Positions 27,292 through 35,872 of a stretch of 64,000 nt of DNA are shown here, piece after piece. Origin of the DNA: Flagellimonas oceani (GTDB lineage Bacteria > Bacteroidota > Bacteroidia > Flavobacteriales > Flavobacteriaceae). The notes beneath the pieces were generated by a model. The model searched no databases, was not told the origin of the DNA, and saw only the letters and a program-made list of their open reading frames with translations. The position numbers and the translations under genes were made by a program. The stretch lies in assembly GCF_011068285.1 (NCBI RefSeq), contig NZ_CP049616.1, positions 3,802,001 through 3,866,000 on the forward strand, written 5' to 3'. Numbering within the stretch: position 1 is the stretch's first letter; every line of letters starts with the position of its first letter.

Positions 27292-29364
27292 TTAAGTTTG
27301 TTTTTTTATGCGCATGATCCACATATCGTCGTCATACGATGCGTTCAATTTGGTATAATAAGAGGTTAGGGCATTGTTCCAGGTCTCGTGTCTCTTTAAA
27401 TACACATACCTGTTTTTATCTGCAGGGCTTACAAAATAACTGGCGTGCAACCCTTTGGAATTCAGTTCTTTTACAAATTGCTTTGCGCTTGATGAATTGT
27501 CAAAGACGTTGGCGATTATATAATATCCTTCTGGTAATCCGTCGCCGGACTGACTTCTAATGACCACGTGGCGGTTCCCGTTGGAATTACCGGCCACATT
27601 CTTGGACAATTGGTTGCTTCCATATTTGGAATTGGAATTACGGTTGGCGGCTTCTCCCGAGTATCCTGCAATTTGGGAATTGCCCCCGTTTACGTTCATT
27701 ACCCAGGCATCGCCTTGGTAGGTACCGTTCATTTTGTTGTGGTAGGCATCCAATGCATCCTTTTTGTTGCCAAAATCACCGATGTAAACGTAGTTAAGCC
27801 CATTTTTTGGATTTTGGAAATAATCGGCATCTATGCCCTGGGCCCTAAGTTTTTCAATAAAGGCATTTAAGTTATCGGTGTCCCTGAACACATTGGCTAT
27901 CAGGTAATGTCCGCTCTCTACATTGGGAACGGCATGGGATTTGAACCCAGTTGTTTTTTTACTTTTGGCAGGCCTGTAGGTATTGTCTTTTTCAGAAGTG
28001 GTGTTCGATGCATATGTGGCTCTGGTATTGTCCTTGGCCTCATTGATCTTTATAACCTTTTTAGTGGAGGTATTGTTGGATAGACCGTGGTTGGCCAAAG
28101 GTTGTTTTCTGCGTGTCACGATATCCGCGCTGTCCATATTGGCAAAATATACCGCTTTGGCTTTTTCCTCCAATGCCGGATTTTGACCTCGGGTTTCGCG
28201 CTGAACCATTTTCATTACGGTCTCAAAACGCCTCTCCAAGTCTTTTTTACGAGTTGTTTCTATGGAATCTTGACGCATCAACAATTCATCCAAAATGGCG
28301 TCGTTTTCGGCAAGCTTATCTTGCAAGCGGGCAATTTCGAGGTCTTTATCGGTAATGTTCAAACTATCCTGTGGAACGTCCTCGTCATTGGAGACCAATT
28401 CTTCGCCTTCTTTTTCCAACATCACACGGTCTTCGGTAAGGTTGGGAGTAAAGGAATATGCCAATGAGATTTCGTGGGTAACCCCGAAGTTTTCAAATTC
28501 GTTGGAAAGTCCTTTTTCAACCGTATAACCCAATGAGATATTTTTGGTAAGGTTAAAACCAAGCCCGGCCGAAGCGCCATAAAAATCATCGTAACCAGCT
28601 TGTACCCAGCCCAATTTTGGCAGGTCAAGAATCAAGTTTCCGCCAAGGGTTATGGTTTCTTCCCCTACTTTGCGGACTCTGGCCAACGGCATTAATCTTG
28701 CCTGTTCCATTATTCCTCCTGCATTTTCAAACTGATGGGTATATTGTAAATGTCCGGAGTAGGTTTTTTCGTTGAAATCCGTTACCGATTCGCTGGTTTT
28801 TAAATTGTAGTCAAAGAGATTTTCAGCAAAACCACCGATATCGAACTTGCCTATGGAAAAGTTAAAACCTGGTTGAAAGCTCACCAATGAACTGCTTTCC
28901 AAAGAGCCCAATAATGGGTCAAAATCTACGGAATTGGCCCTATCCTGATTAAATGCACTTTGGTAATAGCTTACGTTGGCCCCAAAAGTAAATGTACTCT
29001 TTTGGCTCAGGCGAATGCCGTAGGCATAATTGGCATGCACTCCAAAATTGTTGAACAAGCCTTCTCGGTTGGTAAATAAACTTAGACCAACACCGCTTCT
29101 ATCGCTTACCCTACCGCTATAGCTCAAAAAGTACACCTGATTGTTGTCATCAAAAGATACCGACTGGTTTCTATGAAACAGGTTGATGTACGATTTGTCT
29201 TCCCTAACCGTGGAAAAAGTCGGGTTCAGAAGGAACCGGTTGAACTTTAATAGGTTTTGTGAAGGTACGTTATAGGGTACATAGTTTCCTTCTTCCTGTC
29301 CTCTAATTCCAGAGAGGGCAAGTAACAAAAAGGCAAGTAATAGTAGAGGTTTTTTGGTCTGCAT
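27292..29364 (-). CDS. sprD: SprD-like: PorP/SprF-type barrel fused to two SPOR-like C-terminal repeats
   Basis: The 690-residue protein has a signal peptide (1 to about 22, ending GIRGQ). A PorP/SprF-type outer-membrane domain spans about 23-310 (NKSYINLFHRNQ-like opening, GVGLSLFTNREGLFNNFGVHANYAY). A charged coiled-coil segment spans about 340-400. Two related C-terminal repeats lie at about 485-560 and 612-688. Each repeat reads YLIANVF or YYIIANVF, then a helix, then a YVYIGDF/YVYLKRH strand and AWVMNV or MWIMRI. They resemble SPOR domains, which bind denuded peptidoglycan. The gene lies between sprC (6 nt upstream) and sprB (18 nt downstream), matching sprD of F. johnsoniae. The SPOR assignment is inference from pattern. 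Confidence 0.82.
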   Translation of the reverse strand: MQTKKPLLLLAFLLLALSGIRGQEEGNYVPYNVPSQNLLKFNRFLLNPTFSTVREDKSYINLFHRNQSVSFDDNNQVYFLSYSGRVSDRSGVGLSLFTNREGLFNNFGVHANYAYGIRLSQKSTFTFGANVSYYQSAFNQDRANSVDFDPLLGSLESSSLVSFQPGFNFSIGKFDIGGFAENLFDYNLKTSESVTDFNEKTYSGHLQYTHQFENAGGIMEQARLMPLARVRKVGEETITLGGNLILDLPKLGWVQAGYDDFYGASAGLGFNLTKNISLGYTVEKGLSNEFENFGVTHEISLAYSFTPNLTEDRVMLEKEGEELVSNDEDVPQDSLNITDKDLEIARLQDKLAENDAILDELLMRQDSIETTRKKDLERRFETVMKMVQRETRGQNPALEEKAKAVYFANMDSADIVTRRKQPLANHGLSNNTSTKKVIKINEAKDNTRATYASNTTSEKDNTYRPAKSKKTTGFKSHAVPNVESGHYLIANVFRDTDNLNAFIEKLRAQGIDADYFQNPKNGLNYVYIGDFGNKKDALDAYHNKMNGTYQGDAWVMNVNGGNSQIAGYSGEAANRNSNSKYGSNQLSKNVAGNSNGNRHVVIRSQSGDGLPEGYYIIANVFDNSSSAKQFVKELNSKGLHASYFVSPADKNRYVYLKRHETWNNALTSYYTKLNASYDDDMWIMRIKKQT

Positions 29365-29370
29365 TGCTGC

Positions 29371-31629
29371 TTATTTAATAACAGTGATGGTTCCTTGTTT
29401 CAGGCTTTTGCCACCACGGGTGATCTTGTAATAAAAGATCATGCTTTGTTTGTTAAAGGATGTGGTGGACTGAGGCCAGTTGTTCTCATAGCCGGCTTGG
29501 CTAAATACCTGTTCTCCCCGCTCATTAAAAATGGTGACAAGAACATTTGGGTCTCGGGAATAGGTGTTGGGCAATACCCATAGATCGTTAATACCATCGC
29601 CATTGGTGGTAATAACGTTGGGTATGGCAAACATATCCCTGTAGGTAACAGTGATCACTTTGCTCACGGTACATGTCCCGAAGTAGGCAATCAACAGGTA
29701 TTCCCCCTCTTCGGCAAAGTCGTAAAAACTGCTAGAAGAAATCAGGTTGTTTCCTGCATCGTACCATTCGTAGGAATCTGCACCGCTTGCGGTAAGAGTT
29801 TGGGTCTCTCCCTCAATAATGATGAGGTCTTTGGATTTATCAAGCACCAATAACGATTCATCAAATGCACTAATGGTTATTTCGTTGGATACCAAAGGGC
29901 AGTCGTTGGAAGTGATAACGAGTTGGTAAACACCTGTTCCGGTTACAGTTAAACTGGTGGACGAAGTATCTACAACGGTACCGTCTTTTTTCCATTCAAA
30001 GGACGCATCGGTCAGGTCCAAAGTACTTTCAAGAACGATTGCTTCGCCGCCCTCACACAAAACAGTGCTGTTTGCGGTTATTTGAAGCGTTTCGTTGGAC
30101 GCTAATTTTACTTGCAGTTTATTGGAAGATGCCTCAAAAGCATCAATGGTACCGAACAAAGTATATTCACCATTCCCATTTTGGTCGGATACGGTAATGG
30201 TTTTGGAAGTTTCAGCAGAAACATCCCCTCCATTAAATTTCCATTGATAATCGAACGAATTTTGAAGGTCTGCGGTAACATCGGTTTTATTGCCATTGTT
30301 TCCGACCGCATATATTTGGGTCAGGCTCAACGTGGCATCAACACTTTCGCAAGAGGTATAGGTTCCAACATAGTCCACAACAAATTCAAATGAATTTGGC
30401 GCTACTACATTGATTTTTGATGATGCAACAGGTGCAGGTGTACATGGTCCTCCGTTATCGGTTACCTTTACATAATATTCTCCTATTCCATCAATTTCCA
30501 ATGAACTGCTGGTTGCATCGGTAATGGCAGAATTGTTCTTATACCATTGATATGTTGCGTTGGACGCGGTAGTGCTTACGGACAGCGTTTTGGTCTGTGC
30601 CGGTAGAAGTACAATGTTTTCTTCGTTGTTCAGGGAAATATCAAAGGAACCTGAACTTGACACGGTAACTGGATTGGACATTTCGGTACAAACCCCAGAA
30701 CCGGATATTTCAACCTTGTACGAGCCTTCAAAACCGCTAGTTCCAGCATCAACCGTAAAGGTGTTGCCATCAACGGTAGGCCCGCTTACCACAGAGCCAT
30801 CTTTATACCATTTGTAGGTCAATCCCTCTCCACTGATGTTGGCTTCCAACAGGTGGGTTTCGCCGGGGCAAATGGAAATGTTGCTTGTTCCATTGATTGC
30901 CAGTCCGGAACTGCTGCCTGTAGTTATTTCGATGGTGTTCGACAAGGTGTTTGCCGACCCAGAACAGTCCCCGTAGTCCAATTCAACATAGTACATGCCG
31001 GATTCAGAAACGGTGATGCTTTCTGTTTTTTCGGCAAGTAATGTCCCGCTACGGTACCAATTGTAAATGTATGTTCCGGCATTGGGTATGTTGTGCGGTT
31101 TCAGGGTTACCGAGCCACCGCCACAAATTTGTATCTCCCCGCCCGCTGGAATGTTTCCGCTACCATTTTCACTTATCAACAAAGGTGAATTATAATCGAT
31201 AAAGTACATGGAAAACGCATCCGAAGCAGGACTTGTCTTGGCAGGGCTTGTACTACGGACCCTAAATTTAAAGTTGTCGCCCCTAATGTCGGAAGGGAGC
31301 GCAAACTGGAACTTAAAATCAAACGTGGTATTTTTATCGCTTACACGGGCCAGTTCAGTTGGGCTGGAAAAGTAACCGTTGGCATCGGACAATTCCAGTA
31401 CAAACTCGTTATTGCTGGCCACCAAAGGTGGGTCCCAGTTAAAGCTTACATAGTATTGGTTGAATCCTGCGGAGGCACAAACTGCGGTCCAAGGCGAGTT
31501 TCCGCCCAAGTTCGGGTTGGCCGCTGGCTCAGGCTTATACAGCACTTGAGCTTGTACTCCTTGAGTGGCCAATAGCATAAAAGCAAAGGCCAGTACCAGA
31601 ATGCTATAGGTTGAATTACTTTGTTTCAT
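29371..31629 (-). CDS. sprC: SprC-like surface protein with Ig-like domains and T9SS type B sorting domain
   Basis: ATG at 31629 gives 752 residues; a GTG directly before it is in frame. A signal peptide (1 to about 28, ending GVQAQ) is followed by a fibronectin-like N-terminal domain (residues about 40-165). Several Ig-like modules come next, each with a C-x-G or W-Y-K core (YNWYRSG, YKWYKDG, YQWYKNN, FEWKKDG, YEWYDAG). The C-terminal 85 residues (IPNVITTNGDGINDLWVLP...) are a gliding-motility-associated T9SS sorting domain. It is the first gene of the operon, matching sprC by position. The 267 bp before it (31630-31896) should contain the operon promoter; I see no convincing -7 box. Confidence 0.82.
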   Translation of the reverse strand: MKQSNSTYSILVLAFAFMLLATQGVQAQVLYKPEPAANPNLGGNSPWTAVCASAGFNQYYVSFNWDPPLVASNNEFVLELSDANGYFSSPTELARVSDKNTTFDFKFQFALPSDIRGDNFKFRVRSTSPAKTSPASDAFSMYFIDYNSPLLISENGSGNIPAGGEIQICGGGSVTLKPHNIPNAGTYIYNWYRSGTLLAEKTESITVSESGMYYVELDYGDCSGSANTLSNTIEITTGSSSGLAINGTSNISICPGETHLLEANISGEGLTYKWYKDGSVVSGPTVDGNTFTVDAGTSGFEGSYKVEISGSGVCTEMSNPVTVSSSGSFDISLNNEENIVLLPAQTKTLSVSTTASNATYQWYKNNSAITDATSSSLEIDGIGEYYVKVTDNGGPCTPAPVASSKINVVAPNSFEFVVDYVGTYTSCESVDATLSLTQIYAVGNNGNKTDVTADLQNSFDYQWKFNGGDVSAETSKTITVSDQNGNGEYTLFGTIDAFEASSNKLQVKLASNETLQITANSTVLCEGGEAIVLESTLDLTDASFEWKKDGTVVDTSSTSLTVTGTGVYQLVITSNDCPLVSNEITISAFDESLLVLDKSKDLIIIEGETQTLTASGADSYEWYDAGNNLISSSSFYDFAEEGEYLLIAYFGTCTVSKVITVTYRDMFAIPNVITTNGDGINDLWVLPNTYSRDPNVLVTIFNERGEQVFSQAGYENNWPQSTTSFNKQSMIFYYKITRGGKSLKQGTITVIK

Positions 31630-31871
31630 CACCGTTAGTTTTTAAGAGGGTTATGGGCTATAAAGCCCTGTTAGTTTGTGCCCCTTAATTGTAATTCATT
31701 CAAAAAGGCGGTGTTCATGCGCCTTTTCATCATATAGTATTCCAATAACAAATATGTCTCTAATTTCGATGAAGGGAAAGATATTGTTGTAGGTGATACC
31801 AAAACTGTTGTGAAATCGCCTACTTTGTATACACAACGGCGCGAAAAATAGCTATCAACTCCGGATTTTAC

Positions 31872-31879
31872 TACCTTTG
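31872..31879 (+). promoter_or_regulatory. -7 promoter box TACCTTTG for glnS
   Basis: Exact TAnnTTTG match ending 17 nt before the glnS ATG. No clear -33 TTG is seen at the usual distance. Confidence 0.5.
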
Positions 31880-31896
31880 CGCTTCAAATTATTGGT

Positions 31897-33582
31897 ATGG
31901 CAGAAGAAGCTAGATCGCTCAATTTTATAGAGCATATTGTTGAGGACGATTTAAAGAAAGTGTATAAAAAAGAGGATTTAAGGTTCCGTTTCCCTCCGGA
32001 ACCCAACGGATATTTGCACATAGGGCACGCCAGCTCCATATGCCTTAATTTTGGTCTGGGCTTACGCTACAATGCTCCCGTAAACCTTCGGTTTGATGAC
32101 ACCAATCCCGCCAAAGAGGAGAAGGAATATGTTGAGGCTATTAAGAAGGATGTCAGTTGGTTAGGGTTTGAGTGGGATACGGAATGTTACGCATCCGATT
32201 ATTTTCAGCAGTTGTACGATTGGGCCGTAAACTTGATCAAGAACGGAAAAGCTTATGTGGACAGCCAATCCTCAGAGGATATTGCCAGTCAAAAAGGGAC
32301 GCCTACCGAGCCCGGCAAGGAAAGTCCGTACCGTAATCGCTCCATTGAGGAGAATTTGGCGCTTTTTGAAGGGATGAAGAACGGCGATTTTAAGGACGGT
32401 GCACATGTTTTAAGGGCTAAGATTGACATGGCGTCTTCCAATATGTTGATGCGTGACCCGGTAATGTACAGAATACTCCATAAACCACATCATCGAACAA
32501 ATACCGATTGGTGTATTTATCCAATGTACGACTGGACACACGGGGAGAGCGATTACATTGAACAGGTTTCGCATTCGTTGTGTACGTTGGAGTTTTTACC
32601 GCACAGGGAGTTATATGATTGGTTTTTGGACCAAGTGGTATCTTCCGATAATTTACGCCCAAAACAGCGTGAATTCGCGCGCAGAAACTTAAGTCATACC
32701 GTGGTGAGCAAGCGTAAATTGATTCAATTGGTGGAGAAAGGTGTTGTGGAAGGTTGGGACGATCCACGGATGCCCACTATTTCCGGACTTCGACGAAGAG
32801 GGTTTACACCGGAATCCATCAGGAATTTTGCAGATACCATCGGGATTGCCAAACGTGACAATGTTGTTGATGTCTCTTTATTGGATTTTCATGTCAGGGA
32901 ACACCTTAATAAGATAGCCCCTCGTGTGATGGCCGTTTTAAATCCATTAAAACTGGTTATAACGAATTACGAAGAGGGCAAGGAAGAATGGTTGGATGCC
33001 GAGAACAATCCAGAAGATGAATCTGCTGGAAGTAGAACAGTGCCTTTTTCAAGAGAGCTATATATTGAGCAAGAGGATTTTAGGGAAGAGGCCAACCGCA
33101 AATTCTTCAGGTTGAAGCTTGGTGGAGAGGTCCGTTTAAAAAATGGGTATATCATCAAAGCGGAAAGCTGCACAAAGGATGATGAGGGCAACATAAAGGA
33201 AGTTCAATGTACCTATGACCCCAAAAGTAGAAGTGGTTCCGGTACAGAGGAAAGTTTGAGAAAGGTTAAGGGTACCCTGCACTGGGTCTCCATTCCCCAT
33301 GCCATTACCGCAGAAGTTAGACTTTACGATCGTTTGTTCACGGATGCAACGCCGGACAGCCATAAGGAAAAGGATTTTATGGATTTTGTGAATCCCGATT
33401 CACTGGAAAAAGTAACCGGTTATCTGGAACCAAGTTTGAAAGATGCCAAAATCGGTGATCGGGTCCAATTTCAGCGGATGGGATATTTTAATGTAGATAA
33501 AGATTCAACACCAGAAAATTTAGTGTTCAACCGAACAGTAACTTTAAGGGATACTTGGGCCAAATTGGAGCACAAGGAATAG
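31897..33582 (+). CDS. glnS: Glutaminyl-tRNA synthetase
   Basis: The 561-residue class I aminoacyl-tRNA synthetase charges tRNA-Gln with glutamine. The HIGH motif is in PEPNGYLHIGHASS (about 34-47) and the KMSKS equivalent is VVSKRKL (about 269-275). The GlnRS-specific DDTNPAKE, DWTHGESDYIEQVSHS and the C-terminal two-beta-barrel anticodon-binding domain (about 345-560) are all present. Length is normal. The presence of GlnRS alongside a separate GltX at 35.9 kb shows direct Gln charging rather than the transamidation route. A strong terminator follows. Confidence 0.97.
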   Translation: MAEEARSLNFIEHIVEDDLKKVYKKEDLRFRFPPEPNGYLHIGHASSICLNFGLGLRYNAPVNLRFDDTNPAKEEKEYVEAIKKDVSWLGFEWDTECYASDYFQQLYDWAVNLIKNGKAYVDSQSSEDIASQKGTPTEPGKESPYRNRSIEENLALFEGMKNGDFKDGAHVLRAKIDMASSNMLMRDPVMYRILHKPHHRTNTDWCIYPMYDWTHGESDYIEQVSHSLCTLEFLPHRELYDWFLDQVVSSDNLRPKQREFARRNLSHTVVSKRKLIQLVEKGVVEGWDDPRMPTISGLRRRGFTPESIRNFADTIGIAKRDNVVDVSLLDFHVREHLNKIAPRVMAVLNPLKLVITNYEEGKEEWLDAENNPEDESAGSRTVPFSRELYIEQEDFREEANRKFFRLKLGGEVRLKNGYIIKAESCTKDDEGNIKEVQCTYDPKSRSGSGTEESLRKVKGTLHWVSIPHAITAEVRLYDRLFTDATPDSHKEKDFMDFVNPDSLEKVTGYLEPSLKDAKIGDRVQFQRMGYFNVDKDSTPENLVFNRTVTLRDTWAKLEHKE

Positions 33583-33608
33583 CATAAAATTTTCTTATCA
33601 AAGCTATG

Positions 33609-33656
33609 CCCGCCATTGAGGTTTCTTATTAAAAACGACCTTAATAGGCGGGTTTT
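33609..33656 (+). terminator. Rho-independent terminator after glnS
   Basis: The stem CCCGCC-ATTGAGG pairs with CCTTAAT-A-GGCGGG (one bulge, one G-T) and is followed by TTTT. Confidence 0.8.
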
Positions 33657-33769
33657 GTTTGCGATTCATTTATTGTCCTTCATATTCTCTGTACAACACT
33701 TTTAAAGTTCATTAGAAGGGTTCTTTTGCAGTATTTCATCAAAAAATAGCTAAAGCGTTAATCATTCTT

Positions 33770-33796
33770 TCGATTGAATCGATCATTGTGTTGATC
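33770..33796. promoter_or_regulatory. Two adjacent palindromes upstream of the YtxH operon (possible operator)
   Basis: TCGATTGAATCGA (33770-33782) is a perfect 13-bp palindrome around a central G. It overlaps by two bases a second dyad, GATCA-N6-TGATC (33781-33796). They lie about 85-110 bp before the YtxH gene start, where a regulator could bind. No regulator is identified. Confidence 0.35.
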
Positions 33797-33878
33797 GTGA
33801 CTTAATTTTGAGTAAATCGATTTGGGACAACACACATCCCACGGTTTAAAATCAAGTTTAATTTAAAGAATCAATATT

Positions 33879-34208
33879 ATGTCAAATAACACAGGAAATG
33901 TATTAACCGCATTGTTGACCGGAGCACTTGTTGGTGCAGGAGTTGGAATTTTGTATGCACCGGACAAGGGAAAAAGAACTAGAAAGAAAATCAAGAAAAG
34001 TGCTGTAAAGGCCAAAGATGATATTTCTCAAAGTCTTACTCACGCCAAGCAAGAATTTAGCAAAACCGCTGATGCCAAGAAAGTAGAGTTCGAGGAAAAA
34101 TTGGAAGACACACTATCCAGCATGAGCTACAAAGCTGATGATATTTTGGTTGCCTTGGAGAAAAAATTGGAAGACCTTAGAAAAAAGAACGCCCAACTAC
34201 AGAAGTAA
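33879..34208 (+). CDS. YtxH domain-containing protein
   Basis: The 109-residue protein has a short N-terminal hydrophobic helix (VLTALLTGALVGAGVGILYAPDKGKRTR). The following GILYAPDKGKRTRKKI is the YtxH signature, and a long charged helix rich in Lys, Glu and Ala makes up the rest. YtxH proteins are small membrane-anchored, stress-associated proteins of uncertain role. It is the first of three tightly spaced genes (3 nt to the next), a trio common in Flavobacteriaceae that is often linked to envelope or general stress. Confidence 0.85.
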   Translation: MSNNTGNVLTALLTGALVGAGVGILYAPDKGKRTRKKIKKSAVKAKDDISQSLTHAKQEFSKTADAKKVEFEEKLEDTLSSMSYKADDILVALEKKLEDLRKKNAQLQK

Positions 34209-34211
34209 TAT

Positions 34212-34562
34212 ATGGCCTTCGAAGAAATTAAAGAACAGATAGACCATGTAGAAGAAGGGGTAAGGTCCTACGTTAAAAACAGTTTTGAGTTTTACCGACT
34301 TCAGAGCTTTAAGTCTATGATGCGGGGAATTACCACTGCGACCAAAATACTTGTAATAGGTTGTGTGGCCTCCCTTGCGCTGTTGTTTCTTTCATTGAGC
34401 GCCGCGTTTTGGTTGGGAAGCGAGCTGGACAGCACTTCGCAAGGTTTTTTAATAGTAGGGGGCTTTTATATACTTTTTGGTATAGTTTTGGTCCTGTTAC
34501 GCAAGAAGTTTGAAAAACCGATTCTTAAGAAGTTTTCTAAATTTTATTTTGATGAATTATGA
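34212..34562 (+). CDS. Phage holin family-like small membrane protein
   Basis: The 116-residue protein has an amphipathic N-terminal helix (about 1-35), two membrane helices (about 46-72 and 80-97), and a basic C-terminus. This resembles the holin superfamily III/YqjE-like group often found next to YtxH genes. There are no phage genes nearby, so a lysis role is unlikely. It starts 3 nt after the YtxH stop and overlaps the next gene by 4 nt (ATGA), so the genes are translationally coupled. Confidence 0.8.
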   Translation: MAFEEIKEQIDHVEEGVRSYVKNSFEFYRLQSFKSMMRGITTATKILVIGCVASLALLFLSLSAAFWLGSELDSTSQGFLIVGGFYILFGIVLVLLRKKFEKPILKKFSKFYFDEL

Positions 34563-34774
34563 ACAGAGCACCTTATACCACATTTGAAGATATAGACAGA
34601 GACCTTAAAGTTCTGAAATTACAGCGACAAATTGATGAAGAAAAGGTTAAGCTCGCTGTTCAAAGAACAAAAGAGGAGCTGTACCCAACAAATATACTCA
34701 CCGGTATGGCGCCGCTGCTACAAAAATTGGCACTGACCATTGTTGCAAAAAAATTGATGAACAAGTTAAGTTAG
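34559..34774 (+). CDS. Small DUF6327-like protein of the YtxH operon
   Basis: The 71-residue protein opens [24 protein letters not shown], a charged helix. A short hydrophobic C-terminal segment follows ([19 protein letters not shown]). It overlaps the holin-like gene by 4 nt. I associate it with DUF6327 from pattern and context; function is unknown. A bidirectional terminator follows. Confidence 0.75.
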   Translation: MNRAPYTTFEDIDRDLKVLKLQRQIDEEKVKLAVQRTKEELYPTNILTGMAPLLQKLALTIVAKKLMNKLS

Positions 34775-34795
34775 ATAAGCGCAACATTTAACACC

Positions 34796-34822
34796 AAAAG
34801 GCTCCAATTGGGAGCCTTTTTA
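34796..34822. terminator. Bidirectional terminator between the YtxH operon and the SPFH gene
   Basis: The stem AAAAGGCTCC / GGAGCCTTTT with loop AATTG is flanked by A and T runs and lies between convergent genes. Confidence 0.8.
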
Positions 34823-34843
34823 TATTTAACAAAGACAACTAAT

Positions 34844-35779
34844 CTAAGAATTTTCAGAATCTTTTTGATTTTGTTTGCGCTTCATGGCCTCGCCAATTTG
34901 GTTACTTGCCGTAAAGGATGCCACCATATTGTTCAACATATCGCTACCTGCTTGGGGTGAGTTTGGCAATAGTATCAAATTGGTGTCCGTTTCTTCGCCA
35001 ATGGCCTGCAAAGTATCATAGTGTTGGGTGACGACAATCAAAGCAGATGCTTCCTGCGAATTGATGCCGACTTTGTTCAACACCTCAACGGATTCTTCAA
35101 GACCGCGTGCGATTTCCCTACGCTGGTCGGCAATACCTTGACCTTGCAACCTTTTGCTCTCTGCTTCGGCCTTCGCTTTTTCCACAATCAAAATTCGTTG
35201 TGCATCACCTTCAAATTGGGCAGCTATTTTTTCACGCTCGGATGCATTGATACGGTTCATGGCAGCTTTTACCTGTGCATCTGGGTCAATATCGGTCACC
35301 AAGGTTTTTATGATATCAAAACCATAGTCCAACATGGCATCTTGCAATTCTGATTTTACCGCGATGGCAATATCATCCTTTTTTACGAAAACATCGTCCA
35401 GTTTCATTTTAGGGACTTCGGCACGGACAACATCAAACACATAGGAGGTAATCTGGTCATGTGGATATTCCAATTGATAGAAGGCCTCGTAGACCTTTTC
35501 CCTTATAACAACGTATTGCACTGAAACCTTCAGTTTTACGAATACGTCATCCAAGGTCTTTGTCTCGACGATCACATCCAATTGTTGGATTTTTAAACTC
35601 AGTCGACCGGCTATACGGTCAACAAGGGGAATCTTCATTTGCAGCCCAGAGCTCCTGATGCTGTGGAACTTGCCAAAGCGTTCCACGGCAACGGCGGTTT
35701 GCTGCTTTACAATAAAGAAAAACTTGAATAGAATGATCAGCGCTACAAACGCAATAGGTATAAAAAGAAAGTTGCCCAT
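34844..35779 (-). CDS. SPFH/Band 7 (stomatin/prohibitin-like) membrane protein
   Basis: The 311-residue protein has one N-terminal membrane helix (about 3-23) and an SPFH domain (about 22-190), including AVAVERFGKFHSIRSSGLQMKIPLVDRI. A long Ala/Glu/Lys-rich coiled coil follows (EREKIAAQFEGDAQRILIVEKAKAEAESKRLQGQGIADQRREIARG). SPFH proteins form oligomeric membrane microdomain scaffolds and often regulate membrane proteases, but no nfeD-like partner is adjacent here. The C-terminal 30 residues are low in structure. It is a single-gene unit, convergent with the YtxH operon. Confidence 0.92.
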   Translation of the reverse strand: MGNFLFIPIAFVALIILFKFFFIVKQQTAVAVERFGKFHSIRSSGLQMKIPLVDRIAGRLSLKIQQLDVIVETKTLDDVFVKLKVSVQYVVIREKVYEAFYQLEYPHDQITSYVFDVVRAEVPKMKLDDVFVKKDDIAIAVKSELQDAMLDYGFDIIKTLVTDIDPDAQVKAAMNRINASEREKIAAQFEGDAQRILIVEKAKAEAESKRLQGQGIADQRREIARGLEESVEVLNKVGINSQEASALIVVTQHYDTLQAIGEETDTNLILLPNSPQAGSDMLNNMVASFTASNQIGEAMKRKQNQKDSENS

Positions 35780-35872
35780 GATATTTAGTTTTTATGTTAG
35801 AAATGGAAATTACGAAACTTGGCCACATAATTAGTAGCTAAATTTCAAATAATGTTACACTTCCATCAATTT

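Noticed and set aside
34212..34562. Holin-like gene taken as a sign of a prophage
   Set aside because: No integrase, structural or lysis genes are nearby, and this gene trio with YtxH is a normal chromosomal operon.
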